This document shows, piece after piece, positions 33,474 to 44,450 of a stretch of 64,000 nucleotides of DNA. Under the pieces are notes generated by a model. That model was given only the letters and a program-made list of their open reading frames with translations. It did not search any database and was not told the DNA's origin. The DNA is from Ephemerocybe angulata (lineage: Eukaryota; Basidiomycota; Agaricomycetes; Agaricales; Psathyrellaceae), in the NCBI GenBank assembly GCA_013368325.1, contig JAACJK010000059.1, positions 434,001 through 498,000 on the forward strand, in the 5' to 3' direction. Each line of letters opens with the position of its first letter. The stretch's first letter is position 1. The translations under genes and the position numbers were made by a program.

Positions 33474-36400
33474 CTATCTTGATTCATGAGCAAGCCACTT
33501 GAGCCCAACCGGCATGCTCGAGGGCTGCCTCTCGTCACCGCTCTGATACAGCGGAGGTAGATTTGGCGGTGATCTCCTCGGAGACGCGCGGACGACGCCC
33601 GTCGTCCTTCCGTGGCCCTTCTGCTGCATGTCCACAATCCTGGGCCCACTCCCGCTGTGACTGTGCGTCCACTCTAGGAGCCCACTCCCCTTGAGAGGCG
33701 GAAGCGTCTGCACAGGCTCGCCCGCAATCGAGTTGCGCGAGCTCGGCGGGCCAGAGTTGGGTGCAGAGTCGGTCGGCGAGCTGCCTCCACCGGTTCCTGT
33801 TGCCGCCGCTGCCCTAGAAGCTTGCTGGCCTTGGCCTGCAGGTCCATCAGAATCAAGGTCGCGGTCACGGCCAGATGGATTATTGTCCTTTTCAGCCTTG
33901 ATGGGAGCACCGTAACCCGAGTCCCCGGCCAGAGGAGGAAGCGCCCTACCTGCCATCGCCATCCCTGCCGGCGGTGGAAACCGTCCCTCTCGGACTCCTT
34001 CACCATGGCCATGTACCGAAAGTCTGGGTGGAGGAGGGGGAGTTGTCGTCCGGCTGTTCTGACCTGTCAAAGAGTCTTCTTCGTACCTCCCGCTGCGTAA
34101 GTACGAGTTGGTGGTGTTGGTAGGCGATCGGAGACTCAAGCCATTTTGCGAGACGTCCGTTCCATGCTGCTGCAAATTCGGCGGCCTCCCCGTAAGACTC
34201 GAACCATTACTCGACCCCGGATTGTCCGAGAAGCGGAATTGCGATCGTTGGGGTGGCTGCAGCGTTGGCGCCTGAGACTGGGGAGGCTGGGTTGCAAGCT
34301 GGTACTGATGCCGTTGAGGGGGCGATGGATGCGGGCGCCAGTCCTGCACCAACTCCACCATCCGTGTTCCGAACGACTCCTCATAGTCTGCGCACCAGGC
34401 ACGAATCTGCTGATCGTCACGTTTGCAGTACTTGATAAGGGCCTATTTTAGACTAGTTAGCGCGGCTGGAGTGACAGTTAATGATGGAGAGGATTTACCC
34501 AGAGAGCGGCTCCAACTGGAGAACGAGAGAAGAAGAAAAAACGATGCTGTCAGCGCCATGCTTCATCAAGCGTGGAGAAGGTGAACACGTACAAAGAAGA
34601 CTGTTCTTCGCCCGGTCACCAAGCATCTTCAGAATAGACTCTATCCTCGCCAAGGCCCACTGCGGCTCGTTAACGGAATCACGCTGATTTCGCAACCTCG
34701 CCTAAGCGAGAAAAAGCAAAAGTCAGTCTTACTCGGAACCTTGAAGGCTACCCACTCACAAAGTTAATCGCCAGCGCGCAGGCAGCGTAATAAACATGCA
34801 AGCAACACCAGCACCAGGCACCCGTGTTCGAGCTCGTCTCAAACATTGACTGTTGTACGTCCAAGCTCTGTTCACTAAACTTGAGATGCTCGGGAAGCGT
34901 CCGGGCCCAATCCTATGGGGAATAGAATTCCTTGAGCGAACGCCTTGCACATAAAAACAAGGATAGCGCACCTCCATTTGATGCTCCGTGTCCTGAAGCG
35001 CCTTGCTCGTGTGCCCAAGGCTGTCTTGGTTCTTGTACGGCCCTGCGAAAGAGACGGGCGGATATAATAATTTAGGACTCACAGAAACATCGCGAAGAAG
35101 CTCAATTAGGGCACATACCGCACAGATCGTCCAAAATAAGTTCCACCCTGGCATAAATCGTGATGATGCGTATAAGATGCCCGAATTCCGAGGCATACTG
35201 CGTTCCTACCGCCGGAAGATGCAGGTATTCTATGTTTCGAAGCAAAATGGGATCAGTAAGTGGATAAAGAAAGAAGGGATCACATGGGCCGACGAACGAG
35301 GAAGGCTCTGAAGGAAGAAGGAAAACATACCCGGCAGAGTGGAATGCACGCCAAGCTCGAAGCTCGTCTCATCCACAGGGAGCCTGAGACGCAACTCTGC
35401 AGGAGTGAAGGTAATCGGCTTCTTGAAGTAGATTGCGGCCTTCACGTCGATGAGGTGGATGTACCAAAAAATGCGGCGGACGGCTTCCCTCTCCAAAGAC
35501 GCACTGATGAACTCGGGGGAAGGCACCGGGGTAAGGGTCGGGTGTTCTGGGTTCAGCACTCCGAGGGAATCGACGATGGTCAGCGCGAGATCTGGGAGTG
35601 GGTTCAGCGTCCGCTGCAGCAAACAAGAACCAAACATGCGCACCATGGTACCGCGACTCCCAGATGGCGTTGCTCTCCTTGGTCAGAATGTCGTGCATCT
35701 GGAGAAGACATAGGGCCTGGGCAGCGGCGAGGTTCGGTTCGCAGATTAACCGCCCCGCGCCGTCGAACATCAACGACAGTGCTTCTTGAGCAAAAGGTTT
35801 CCCGGCGAACCGAGCTGGGTTTGTCCGTATCCGGGGTTGTTTCGACAGAGGGGCGGCCAAGGCACACACCGCATGCAGCAGGTAGGAGGGGACCCGGTTG
35901 TGACTAAGATTAGCTGCAAAGGTAGGCTTGTGGATGATGGCCCGTGCTGGGTGACAGTGGGCGAAGAACACTGGCAGGCAGTTCATTATCGGAACATGAG
36001 GCTGTCTGAAGGGCGACTTACAGTTTGTGAGCTCACGCGTAAGTCCGTGGTCAAGGTCGACGGGCGCGGGCCGATCCATGGTTATGGTTGTAACGGGGCC
36101 ATCAATGATAAGGTCTTCCGGAGGGATGGCATTCCCCCTCTCGCTGCGAAAGCGTTTACGGGGATTCTTACGCTCGTCATCGTTGCCATCGGTGGCAAGG
36201 CTGGGAACGTGGGAGGGGCCCGCGGACGGAGGATAGGAAAAACGAGGGGGTTGCGGGTATCGAGACGGGTCGAGGTTATGGACCGGCTGAGATGCCTGAG
36301 GTTGACTGAAGCCCGTGCCACGGGTCTCTGGGGCGAGAGAGCTGGCCCCCCGCACGGGCTCGAGACGATGGGGGGCAGGAACGGGGCGCCCCGAGGCGTC

Positions 36401-36876
36401 TGTATACGTGCACTGCTTGGAGGCGAAAAAACTGGTGCGAGTAAAAAGGCACAAAAATTGAACACAGGGCCAGTGTGGGGTACTGGCGTGGCTCACCAGT
36501 TGCTGCAGGGTGCTGCGCGAGCATGAGGGGGAGCAAGGTCACCATCTGGGGAGTCAGAAATAAGCAGCAAAGACCGACCTGTCCCGTCGCAGCGGCGCTT
36601 GCTTTTGTGGCACGCATCGCAGGCCTGGGGCGTGCTGGTGAGCTCTCCGGCCAGTCCTAGGGGGTGTGCCCGATGACATACCTTTGCCAGACGTTTTCGC
36701 TTTGCACCACGCATCGCTGGCTGGCCTGGCTGCTGGTTGTGGGCACCCTGGTCGTCGTGGGACGGGGGATCGTGGGGCAGGGCCTTTGGCCTCTGGGGGT
36801 CGGCAGAATAGAGGGTGGACGTGAGAAAGGAAGAAGGAATCTTGGAATGTGGGATCTGGCGTTCGTATTGATCCAT
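33474..36876 (-). CDS. Zn(2)-Cys(6) fungal-specific transcription factor
   Basis: Twelve exons (36876-36682, 36624-36579, 36512-36497, 36431-36022, 35970-35644, 35591-35331, 35229-35119, 35042-34972, 34912-34760, 34701-34593, 34513-34497, 34442-33474) give 894 aa. The DNA-binding binuclear cluster is assembled from four exons: ACDACHKSKRRCDGTG, then APCSNC, then FFASKQCTYTD, with six Cys at standard spacing and a basic lead-in (GAKRKRLAK). Residues about 220-530 are the fungal_trans (middle homology) domain: LFFAHCHPARAIIHKPTF, FAGKPFAQEALSLMFD, AAAQALCLLQMHD, EREAVRRIFWYIHLID. The C-terminal 300 residues are low-complexity (Pro, Ser, Gly). Exons 3 (16 nt) and 11 (17 nt) are micro-exons. The regulated pathway cannot be told from sequence. 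Confidence 0.92.
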
Positions 36877-37240
36877 GGATTGCAGAGATTGTCAGCCTTG
36901 CGGGGGTAGACAGGGGAAACCTGTTCCTGCGGCAGCAGGGTACGCGGACGAGATCGTGGTAGCAGACAGAGAAACTACCACCAGACATGCCGCCGGCGGC
37001 AATTACCAACCCCGCGGCATCTCCGTCCGGCGCAATCCCGGCCTCCGGGCGTCCCAGGCCATTGCCCCCGTCCTCACACCGCCGGCATCCCTTTGGGGAA
37101 CATCAAGGGTCCAGCTACTACTCCCGCTCACTCATCGAGATATGCCCGCAGAATCCGTTTCATTCAGTCTTTGATCAACTGCAACAGATAACAGTACACT
37201 ACACGCCGCAAGATACGTTCCTGCATCGCCATCAGGCCGT
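36877..37240. promoter_or_regulatory. 5' region of the Zn2Cys6 gene
   Basis: These 364 nt hold the regulator's promoter and the 3' end of RPP2. No distinct element was recognised. Confidence 0.35.
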
Positions 37241-37681
37241 TTAATCGAAGAGACCGAAGCCCATGTCGTCGTCGGACTCCTCCTGCACGGCTCGTCAGCA
37301 CAGATCGTCCGCAAGACACTCAAAACACAAACCTTCTCCTCGACCTTCTCCTCCTTCTTCTCCTCGGCAGCGGCAGCTCCGCCAGCGGCGGGGGCAGCGG
37401 CGGAGGCAGCTCCGGCACCACCAGCGGGGACGGAGGCAAGCTTGGAAGAACCCTCAGCGATCAACTGCAGTAAAACACGGTGTCAGCTGCCGGAAACACA
37501 TCCCAAAAGACTGCGCGCGAACCTCGTTGATGTCCTTGCCCTCGAGCTCGGAGATGAGCTTGGAGAGACGCTCCTCATCGGTCTCGATTCCGGCAACATC
37601 AAGGAGCTTCTTGATGTCAGCAGCAGAGGGGCTGGCGTTGCCACCGGTCTGGAGGAGGAGGTATGCAGCAATATAACGCAT
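37241..37681 (-). CDS. RPP2: 60S acidic ribosomal stalk protein P2
   Basis: Three exons (37681-37523, 37464-37333, 37282-37241) give 110 aa, the typical length. P2 pairs with P1 on the ribosomal stalk and recruits translation elongation GTPases. The dimerisation domain is clear: [58 protein letters not shown]. An Ala/Gly hinge and a Lys/Glu segment follow, then the near-invariant tail [13 protein letters not shown], which is the elongation-factor contact and kinase target. The MRYIAAYLL start distinguishes P2 from P1. The last 13 residues sit on their own exon. Divergent from RPS15. Confidence 0.96.
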
Positions 37682-37994
37682 CTGGGTCGCCTCGCGTCAG
37701 ATTTCGCGATCGCCAGGGGTAAATGGGAGAGAACACACTTTAATTTGTAGCCACAAATCACTTTTTAATCCCAGGGGAAGAAATGTGGGTTCTACTTTTG
37801 AGGGAGAGATGCTGAACACTGCGGGACTGTGTAGTCCGGGACGTGTGATCAAAACTGTACAGTAGCACGTGCTCGAAAATCAGCCACACTTTCCATTTTC
37901 GGAAAGATTCGGACTCCGTCGCAGCCTCGGTCCCAGAATCCTAATCGCTTGGTCAACGTCGCCAAATCCATCGCCGCCGTCGCCAGCAACCGTC
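37682..37994. promoter_or_regulatory. bidirectional promoter region RPP2/RPS15
   Basis: 313 nt separate the start codons of two ribosomal-protein genes, so co-regulation through a shared region is likely. No Rap1- or Tbf1-type site was recognised with confidence. Confidence 0.45.
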
Positions 37995-38680
37995 ATGGTA
38001 CGTCCCGCCGTCGCTGTGCGCAGCGAGCGCCTAATGACGATCCCCGCCTTTTTAGTCTGAAGTCACGGACCCCACCCTCGCCGCCGAGCTCAAGAAGAAG
38101 AGGACTTTCCGTACCTTCTCCTACCGTGGAGTTGAGTTGGACAAGCTCCTCGACATGAACAACGAGGATGTGCGTGCCCCCTCCCTAAGTCGAATGCTGA
38201 AAGACTGACCCTTTGACCCTACAGTTCGTTGACGTACGTCCCGGCTAAATCGCAATCAATCCAGCACTTCAATAATTAACTGAACTCGCAAAATATAGCT
38301 CGTCCACGCTCGTGCCCGCAGAAGGTTCCAGCGCGGCCTCAAGCGCCGCCCTATGGGTCTCATCAAAAAGCTCCGCAAGGCCAAGAAGGAGGCTCCCCCC
38401 AATGAGAAGCCTGCCGTCGTCAAGACCCACCTCCGTGACATGATCATCGTCCCCGAGATGATTGGCAGCGTCGTCGGTATCTACAACGGCAAGGTCTTCA
38501 ACTCTGTTGAGATCAAGCCCGAGATGACTGGTCACTACCTCGCCGAGTTCTCGTGCTCGTACCGACCCGTCAAGCACGGTCGCCCCGGTATTGGTGCCAC
38601 CCACTCTTCCCGATTGTGAGTCCCAGCCCCTGCCTGCCCCTCTTCATACTCAACTTCCTTCTAGCATCCCCCTCAAGTAA
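37995..38680 (+). CDS. RPS15: 40S ribosomal protein S15 (uS19)
   Basis: Five exons (37995-37997, 38056-38169, 38225-38233, 38299-38615, 38665-38680) give 152 aa. uS19 sits in the 40S head and contacts the A/P-site tRNA. The protein is highly conserved: [108 protein letters not shown]. The first coding exon holds only the ATG, directly followed by a GT donor. The third coding exon is just 9 nt (Phe-Val-Asp), and its presence is confirmed by the conserved [16 protein letters not shown] context. Fungal ribosomal-protein genes often carry introns right after the start codon. Confidence 0.96.
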
Positions 38681-40763
38681 ACATCCGAACCGCAGCCCCG
38701 GATTTTGTATGCTATTACTCGTGGTTCACGCCTGTATACTTGGCCCTTCTTTCATGACATATGCACACATAAAAATGAACCATACCTGCAGGCACCACGG
38801 CGGTCAGTTGGTTGTCGATCACCCACGCATCTCAAGTTCGCGATCAGCTCCATTTTTCTCGTTCATCTCCGTCAAATCGACTCTCTATCTGTCATTCGGG
38901 AGTTTGCATCTGGGATCTCGTCTGCAAACCGAAGTTCTTTGATTCTTTCATTCACTTGTCGAAGGTCGATGTGATCCTGACTGGCTGTGCTGCTCTGTGT
39001 TCATGGACATGCACGGTGTCTGTCAGTCAACCAACCACATATGCATCTACGCCGAGTAGATAGGTTCCGCCGGTCGCTACATCTGGTCGACGCGCACTAG
39101 CGCGCACTCTCCTTCATCTCGGCAATCCTTGAAGGGGTAAACGGGGAGGTTTCTGACCTCTGGGAGTACTTATGAAGGGGGAATGTTCAAAGATCCTGCG
39201 GGACCTGATCTGATATGTCGCCCTAATCCAAGATGACCTCGGTTTCTTCGCCTGAGAAAGAAAGCGATCATTCTCGACAAGATAGATATCTGTATGGTTG
39301 GGCACGATCCGAAAGAATGGGATACAGTGGTGTACGCATGTCGAGGACACAACAATCCAAAGGCACGATGCTGAGGTTATTAGTGAGATCAGGTACCCAT
39401 TTTTCGAGCGCATTAGCACGACTTGGCCACCGAGGTGAAAGGGGAACCCGAAGCGCCGCGAGCGCTAAATTTCATCTGATGTATGCCCTGTCTCACTCTG
39501 AGCTCTAAGGGGGGCCGGCAGGGGGCGAGTGTTTGAAGTTTCTAGACACTGTATTGGAGGACCAGTCTTCGGTCAACCTGGTTGGTATCATGGTGCACAC
39601 CCCCATAGATAATAAAGTTTAGCGCACGCGGCGCTTCCCCTTCCCCTTGGACCCCGTGCTCGATAACTGAATTATTTGTCCATTTTGGCTAATTAATTGC
39701 TATCTGAACCGATTGTACCCCGAACCTTAATAATGAGGGTCCCAAAACCATTCCTACCATCCATCATCTTTCTGGGTACGGAGAGACCGATGGTACCGAC
39801 GCGTACCCATGCAGGCCGTGCCGAATGACTTCTCTAAGAATTCGAAGGCGCCGAACGCAAGACTTGATGATGGGTACTCGTACACAGATCATGCCCCCAG
39901 CGACCCCATGCTGATCGGTAAGTGCTACAGGCGCAACATACTAATACCCGAATCGACTTCCCAGCTACTCCTAGCTTATACCCTGCCACACAATTGTGCT
40001 GCTGGGTAAAGTGCTACCCTCGCTACATACTTACGGATCGAACGACCTTCCCCGGGGTTCTGCACAGGACAGTTACGTTACAGCGCGATCGAAAGACTGG
40101 GGTAGATCTACATAAGAGTGTAGAAGAAGTTGGTATCAGCAAGTGCAAGAAGGTCGCAGCCGGCGGTGGGATAAATCTGTAAATATAGCGTCTATCTAAC
40201 TGGATTTCCGTCGTTACTATTAGTATTATCATAGCCAATGATCATCGACTGTCGCTCAACGTACGACATGGTGGGCTCGAGGCTGTTGAGCCGCCGGAGA
40301 AGACAGTTAAGCATCATCTATTGACATATCGCGGTGATAATGACAACCATCTATTTCCCTTTAGCAAGAATGGACTCGTGTGTCTGTCAAGTAAAGTATG
40401 CCACCGCCTGAAGGGATAATAGACCGAAGGATAAACGGTTGTTGTTACTAATGGGGTGGGGATCCCTCTAAGCCCACCCAGCTTCGGACCGAGGGTAGCT
40501 AAGGTGGTATATACTTGGTTCTGGTTGCTGTGTATGTCGTGGCGAAGGGACTTGATTGAAGTCTATGAGACACTTCGCCAGAAGCCTTCCGGGACGGCGA
40601 GAAGCTGGTGACGGGCGCTACATTCCACTGTTCATCTGACCGAAAGCCTAAGGTTCTTTTGGCCGCCTGACATAGAGGCTTCCTTGGAGAAATCGCTCCC
40701 ACTGAGAGAGCGTTCCTGGTTCCTGCTGACCAGTGGTGCGGGGGTCGGAAATGAAGACCAACT
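38681..40763. other. intergenic, no gene recognised
   Basis: This is 2.1 kb between the 3' ends of RPS15 and the NACHT gene. Only short frames without motifs are seen on both strands, and nothing spliceable. No inverted-repeat element was noticed. Confidence 0.45.
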
Positions 40764-43700
40764 CTAGTCCAACGGCAAGACTCCACACCCCCTGAGCACT
40801 TTGCTCAGGATCCCCCCCAAACATTTCCTGTGAAGCGCGCAAATCAGAAGGACTGTATCTAGACTACCAATCTGGAAGTCCCAGACAAATGCCGCTTCCA
40901 CCTTCTGCACTTCGAATAGTAATGACAGTGCTCCCGATTCGATCCCCGGGGTATTCACCGCGTTGATAACAGCCCCGCGAATTAAAGGCAGAGTCCATGT
41001 CGCGTGATTGAATAGGGAAGGGAGATACGATTCGGAAGGGAAACCACATCCGCGCTGGAAGCGATCTAGAACATATTCCAGCAAGGACAGGCCTCGGTGG
41101 TCGCGGATGTGGATGTTAATCGAGGGATGGGAGAGGAGAATGTCCATGGCGCGCCAGCTACCCCAGAAGCAGGAATACATAAGCGCCGATCGCCCATCCT
41201 CGTCCCGGGCATTGATATAATCGTCAATATCTGGCAAAGAGAGGAGGTAGGTGATGGCCCAGATGTAGTGAAAGGACCCTGCGCCAGCTGCTAGCATAAG
41301 GGCCGTTTGGCCTTGCCCATAGCGCCGGGTCACGTCGTTTAGTTGGACGGCGACATGGTCAACCGCACCAGGGAACTGCTTTCGACTAACAGCGCTAGCC
41401 CTGGCCCTCCGAACATCACGAACGCGGCTCAAGCGGGCATTGGCATCTTCCCTCTGCCCTAGTACGGACCATGGTATGGCGGGCATACGGACGCAGCTCC
41501 CGTGCGCTAGAAGACTCCCAACAATTGCGTTGTCCTCCCAAACTCTGTCGTTAGATAGCAAAGTATCGTCGAGTGCGATGACTTGCTCGAACGCTGTTCT
41601 ACCCTCGCGGTCTTTCTGCTGGACGAAGTCCGGATCACCAGGACACTTTCGGGAAAGGAACCACTGGACGGTGCTTGTGAGACCGTGACGACACGCCTGC
41701 ATGAAGGCTGTCAGATTTCCTCTCCAAGGGTCACGAACGTCCACCTCGAGGTTTTGAAATGAAGAGATGAGGGTTGTAGCCGCAGTTTCATCTGAATCCC
41801 AGCGGCATGCCATATAGAAAGCTGTTCGACCTGTCACATCTCGGATGTTGGGATCGACGTCGGGGTATGAAGCGATGAGGTGCACAATCTCTTGATTGGG
41901 GAGGCAACACGCCATGAGGAGCGGGGTCTCCCCGTGACGATTTTGGATGTTGATGTCAAGGACCTCAAGGGGAGTACCATCTTCCGCCCGAGTGGATAGC
42001 AGCTGTTTCACTAGGGGTTCATTTCCGTGCCAGACTGCTTTGTGCAAAGGTGCATTTCCACGATCGTTTCGAATGTTTACTCCTCTGTACTTTGATCGCA
42101 GGGCTTGGAGCGTCGAGGGTTGGTTCCGATTGACTGCGACGTGAAACGGGGTTTGGGTGCCAACCTGTGGCGTATATGAGAGGATCCCTGACAATATCAC
42201 ATCAGTGAGGCCATAAAATGTCGCGAGGTGAAGCCCCGTGCCACTTTCCAAGGCGATGCCCAATGAAGAATTCGAACTGGTCGGCATGTAGTAATGGGTG
42301 GGATGTCGGGAAAGGAAGGAGGGGATGAGGGGATGAAGGACTCTCAGGTCGTGGCATATCTTGGCATGATGGCCCCAGTGGGTCGATGCGTATCTCACCA
42401 GTGGCGAAGTGTGCCACCTTGGGTCTTTTGAGTCTTGCCCACCTGATGTCATGAGCTCCTCAACCTGAACGACACATGTTATGGCCAGAAGGCTGTGGGG
42501 GTTATAGACGTCGGGGAATTCGACGGTGGTCATGAATTCTTTGGCCGAATAATCTGGACAATTGAGGGGCACTTTCATGAACATCGTGGTAGGTTCAAGG
42601 ACACAGTCTAGGTACGCACGAATGAAGTGGACTGTATCCGTATCTTTCTCGACAGTCACCAATCCACCGCACATGGACAAGATGAGGGCCATGGGGATCA
42701 AATCATCGGGGACAAAAACAAGGTTATCCGACGAGGTTGCTAAAGCTTGTAGGAGATCTTCGACAGAGAGAGGGCCAAAAGAATATGTGAGCCAGACGAA
42801 TACTCGATGTGCAATCGACACATCGTCCCCAGGTTGGGCGTTGATTCGTTTTAAGGTGTCACGATACATTTCGTCGACACCAGTTGGAAGTCCCTCCAAA
42901 ATTGTGAACAGGGACGCGATGCTCTTCGACCTTTGCATCACTGCCTCCAGCTGCAGTCGTGCAAGTAGGAACCTAAAGGGATGTCAGCGTTCAGCCCCTT
43001 CCATGTCGAGTAACTGTGACCGGTGGACGTACATTCCTTGGGACTTCAATTTGATACGTTCGGTGAGTTCACACACCAGATTCTCATTGCCCCGTAGGAT
43101 TGCCTTTAGCCTGGCGCTTTGGCCGATCCTAGTCCTCACATATATTTCAATATCCTCTGTGCGAGCCTGGATCGATACTTGGAAAGCATTGGGAGTATGG
43201 CAAGTGAAGAGGTCAAGAGGGCGGGAGGTAATCAGCAGGTTGACTCTCATCGAAGCAAGTGCGCTCAAGAGAGCCTCCTTGACATGGTCGTCGACCTCGT
43301 CAAGTCCATCAATCACCACGAAGACCTTCGACAATAGTTCTACAATTTCGCGGAAAAGCTCAATAGCATCAGAGCCCATGAGGTCGTCTCCAGCTTCCTT
43401 GTAACGACGGTAGATGGGTTTCATATGGGCGAACACCGCTTCGTGCGCTTTGACGAGTTGCCCGAGAAGTCCAGCGATTATGTCCCTCAGCTTGGGGTGG
43501 TCGCTGAAACGCAAATAAGCATATACTATTGCGATATCATGGCGACCGCTGAATTCGTCCTCGAGGTATTCGATGGAGATTGACCTGTAAACCCGAAGCT
43601 GAGAGTGCTGCCTCTGGGTGTCTGTTGAGAACACTCACGCCAGTATTGTCTTCCCAGACCCTGCTGAAGACGAAGTTAGTGAGATCTGGAAGGAACCGAG

Positions 43701-44086
43701 CTCCGAAAACCTTAGTCTGAACTCACGTAGTCCCGTACCCCACACTATCACACCCTTCCCCTTTACAAGTTCTCCGAATTCAAACGTTTCCAGAAACCAA
43801 GTCCCGGTGCCATTCATGCGGGTTGATAAAGCCACTCGATGGATAGCTCTGAAGTTGCTTCCATCCAACCAGCTTAGTATCTCTTCTCTTGTGACTGGAG
43901 ATCTTAAATCATAGGATGCAAGCACTGCCAACGACCCATTGGACAAGACATACCGTCCTCATCCTTCCTAGTTGGCCCCTTGGATATGACGATATCTCGA
44001 CCAGCATTGATAATGGACAGGGTGCCAGCTGTGAAATGAGATGCGCCTGGCAGAAATCGGGGTCCGCTGCTATCATGAGTCTCCAT
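40764..44086 (-). CDS. NACHT-ankyrin repeat STAND protein (NLR-like)
   Basis: Exons 44086-43950, 43902-43727, 43663-43639, 43584-43033 and 42972-40764 give 1,032 aa. Residues about 50-100 hold the family lead-in (SPVTREEILSWLDGSNFRAI, then TGTWFLETFEFGELVKGK). The NACHT NTPase follows: Walker A GLPGSGKTILA near 104-113, Walker B KVFVVIDGLDEVDD near 205, sensor-like LLITSRPL. A winged-helix-like region (about 310-400) follows. From about 545 to 950 there are repeated ankyrin motifs (TPFHVAVNRNQPSTLQAL, NAPLHKAVWHGNEPLVKQLL, ETPLLMACCLPNQEIVHLI, GQTALMLAAGAGSF, GRSALMYSCFWGSWRAMDIL). Fungal NACHT-ankyrin proteins are implicated in heterokaryon incompatibility and non-self recognition; that role here is inference. 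The Walker A exon is only 25 nt. The exon 1 splice (GGTAT|gtcttg) is the least certain. Confidence 0.87.
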
Positions 44087-44450
44087 GGCAGTTGGAGACA
44101 AGTTAGAGAAAGAGTGATGGGTCCAATTGCAGTGCTATGCTACTTACATCGTCTAAACCTCTTTCACAGCCTCTCAGCTTACTAGTCCGTCAAAGGACCG
44201 TGACCCTATTGACTCGAAATTTAAGGTGGCCGTACCTAGGATGCCCATACCATGGTGGTGAGAATCTTAAGTCGAGAACGTTCAACGTTCAGGCCTGAAT
44301 ACCTTTAGTCGGAGTTTTCCCATTATGAGATGCGACTCTCTCTGAGAAAAGCAAGATCCTGAAATGTAATTGTCCTTGGTAATCTACAAACATATCTGGA
44401 AAAAAAGAAAACACAGACGTCTTCAGGCCTCGAAGTCAAACATATCCAAC
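44087..44450. other. intergenic between two minus-strand genes
   Basis: These 364 nt hold the promoter of the NACHT gene and the 3' UTR of the aspartic protease. No gene is seen. Confidence 0.45.

Noticed and set aside
35260..36526. Long plus-strand frames under the Zn2Cys6 gene
   Set aside because: These are antisense shadows of exons coding conserved fungal_trans segments.
44087..44101. Five extra N-terminal codons for the NACHT protein
   Set aside because: They would start at TTG. The first ATG is at 44086.
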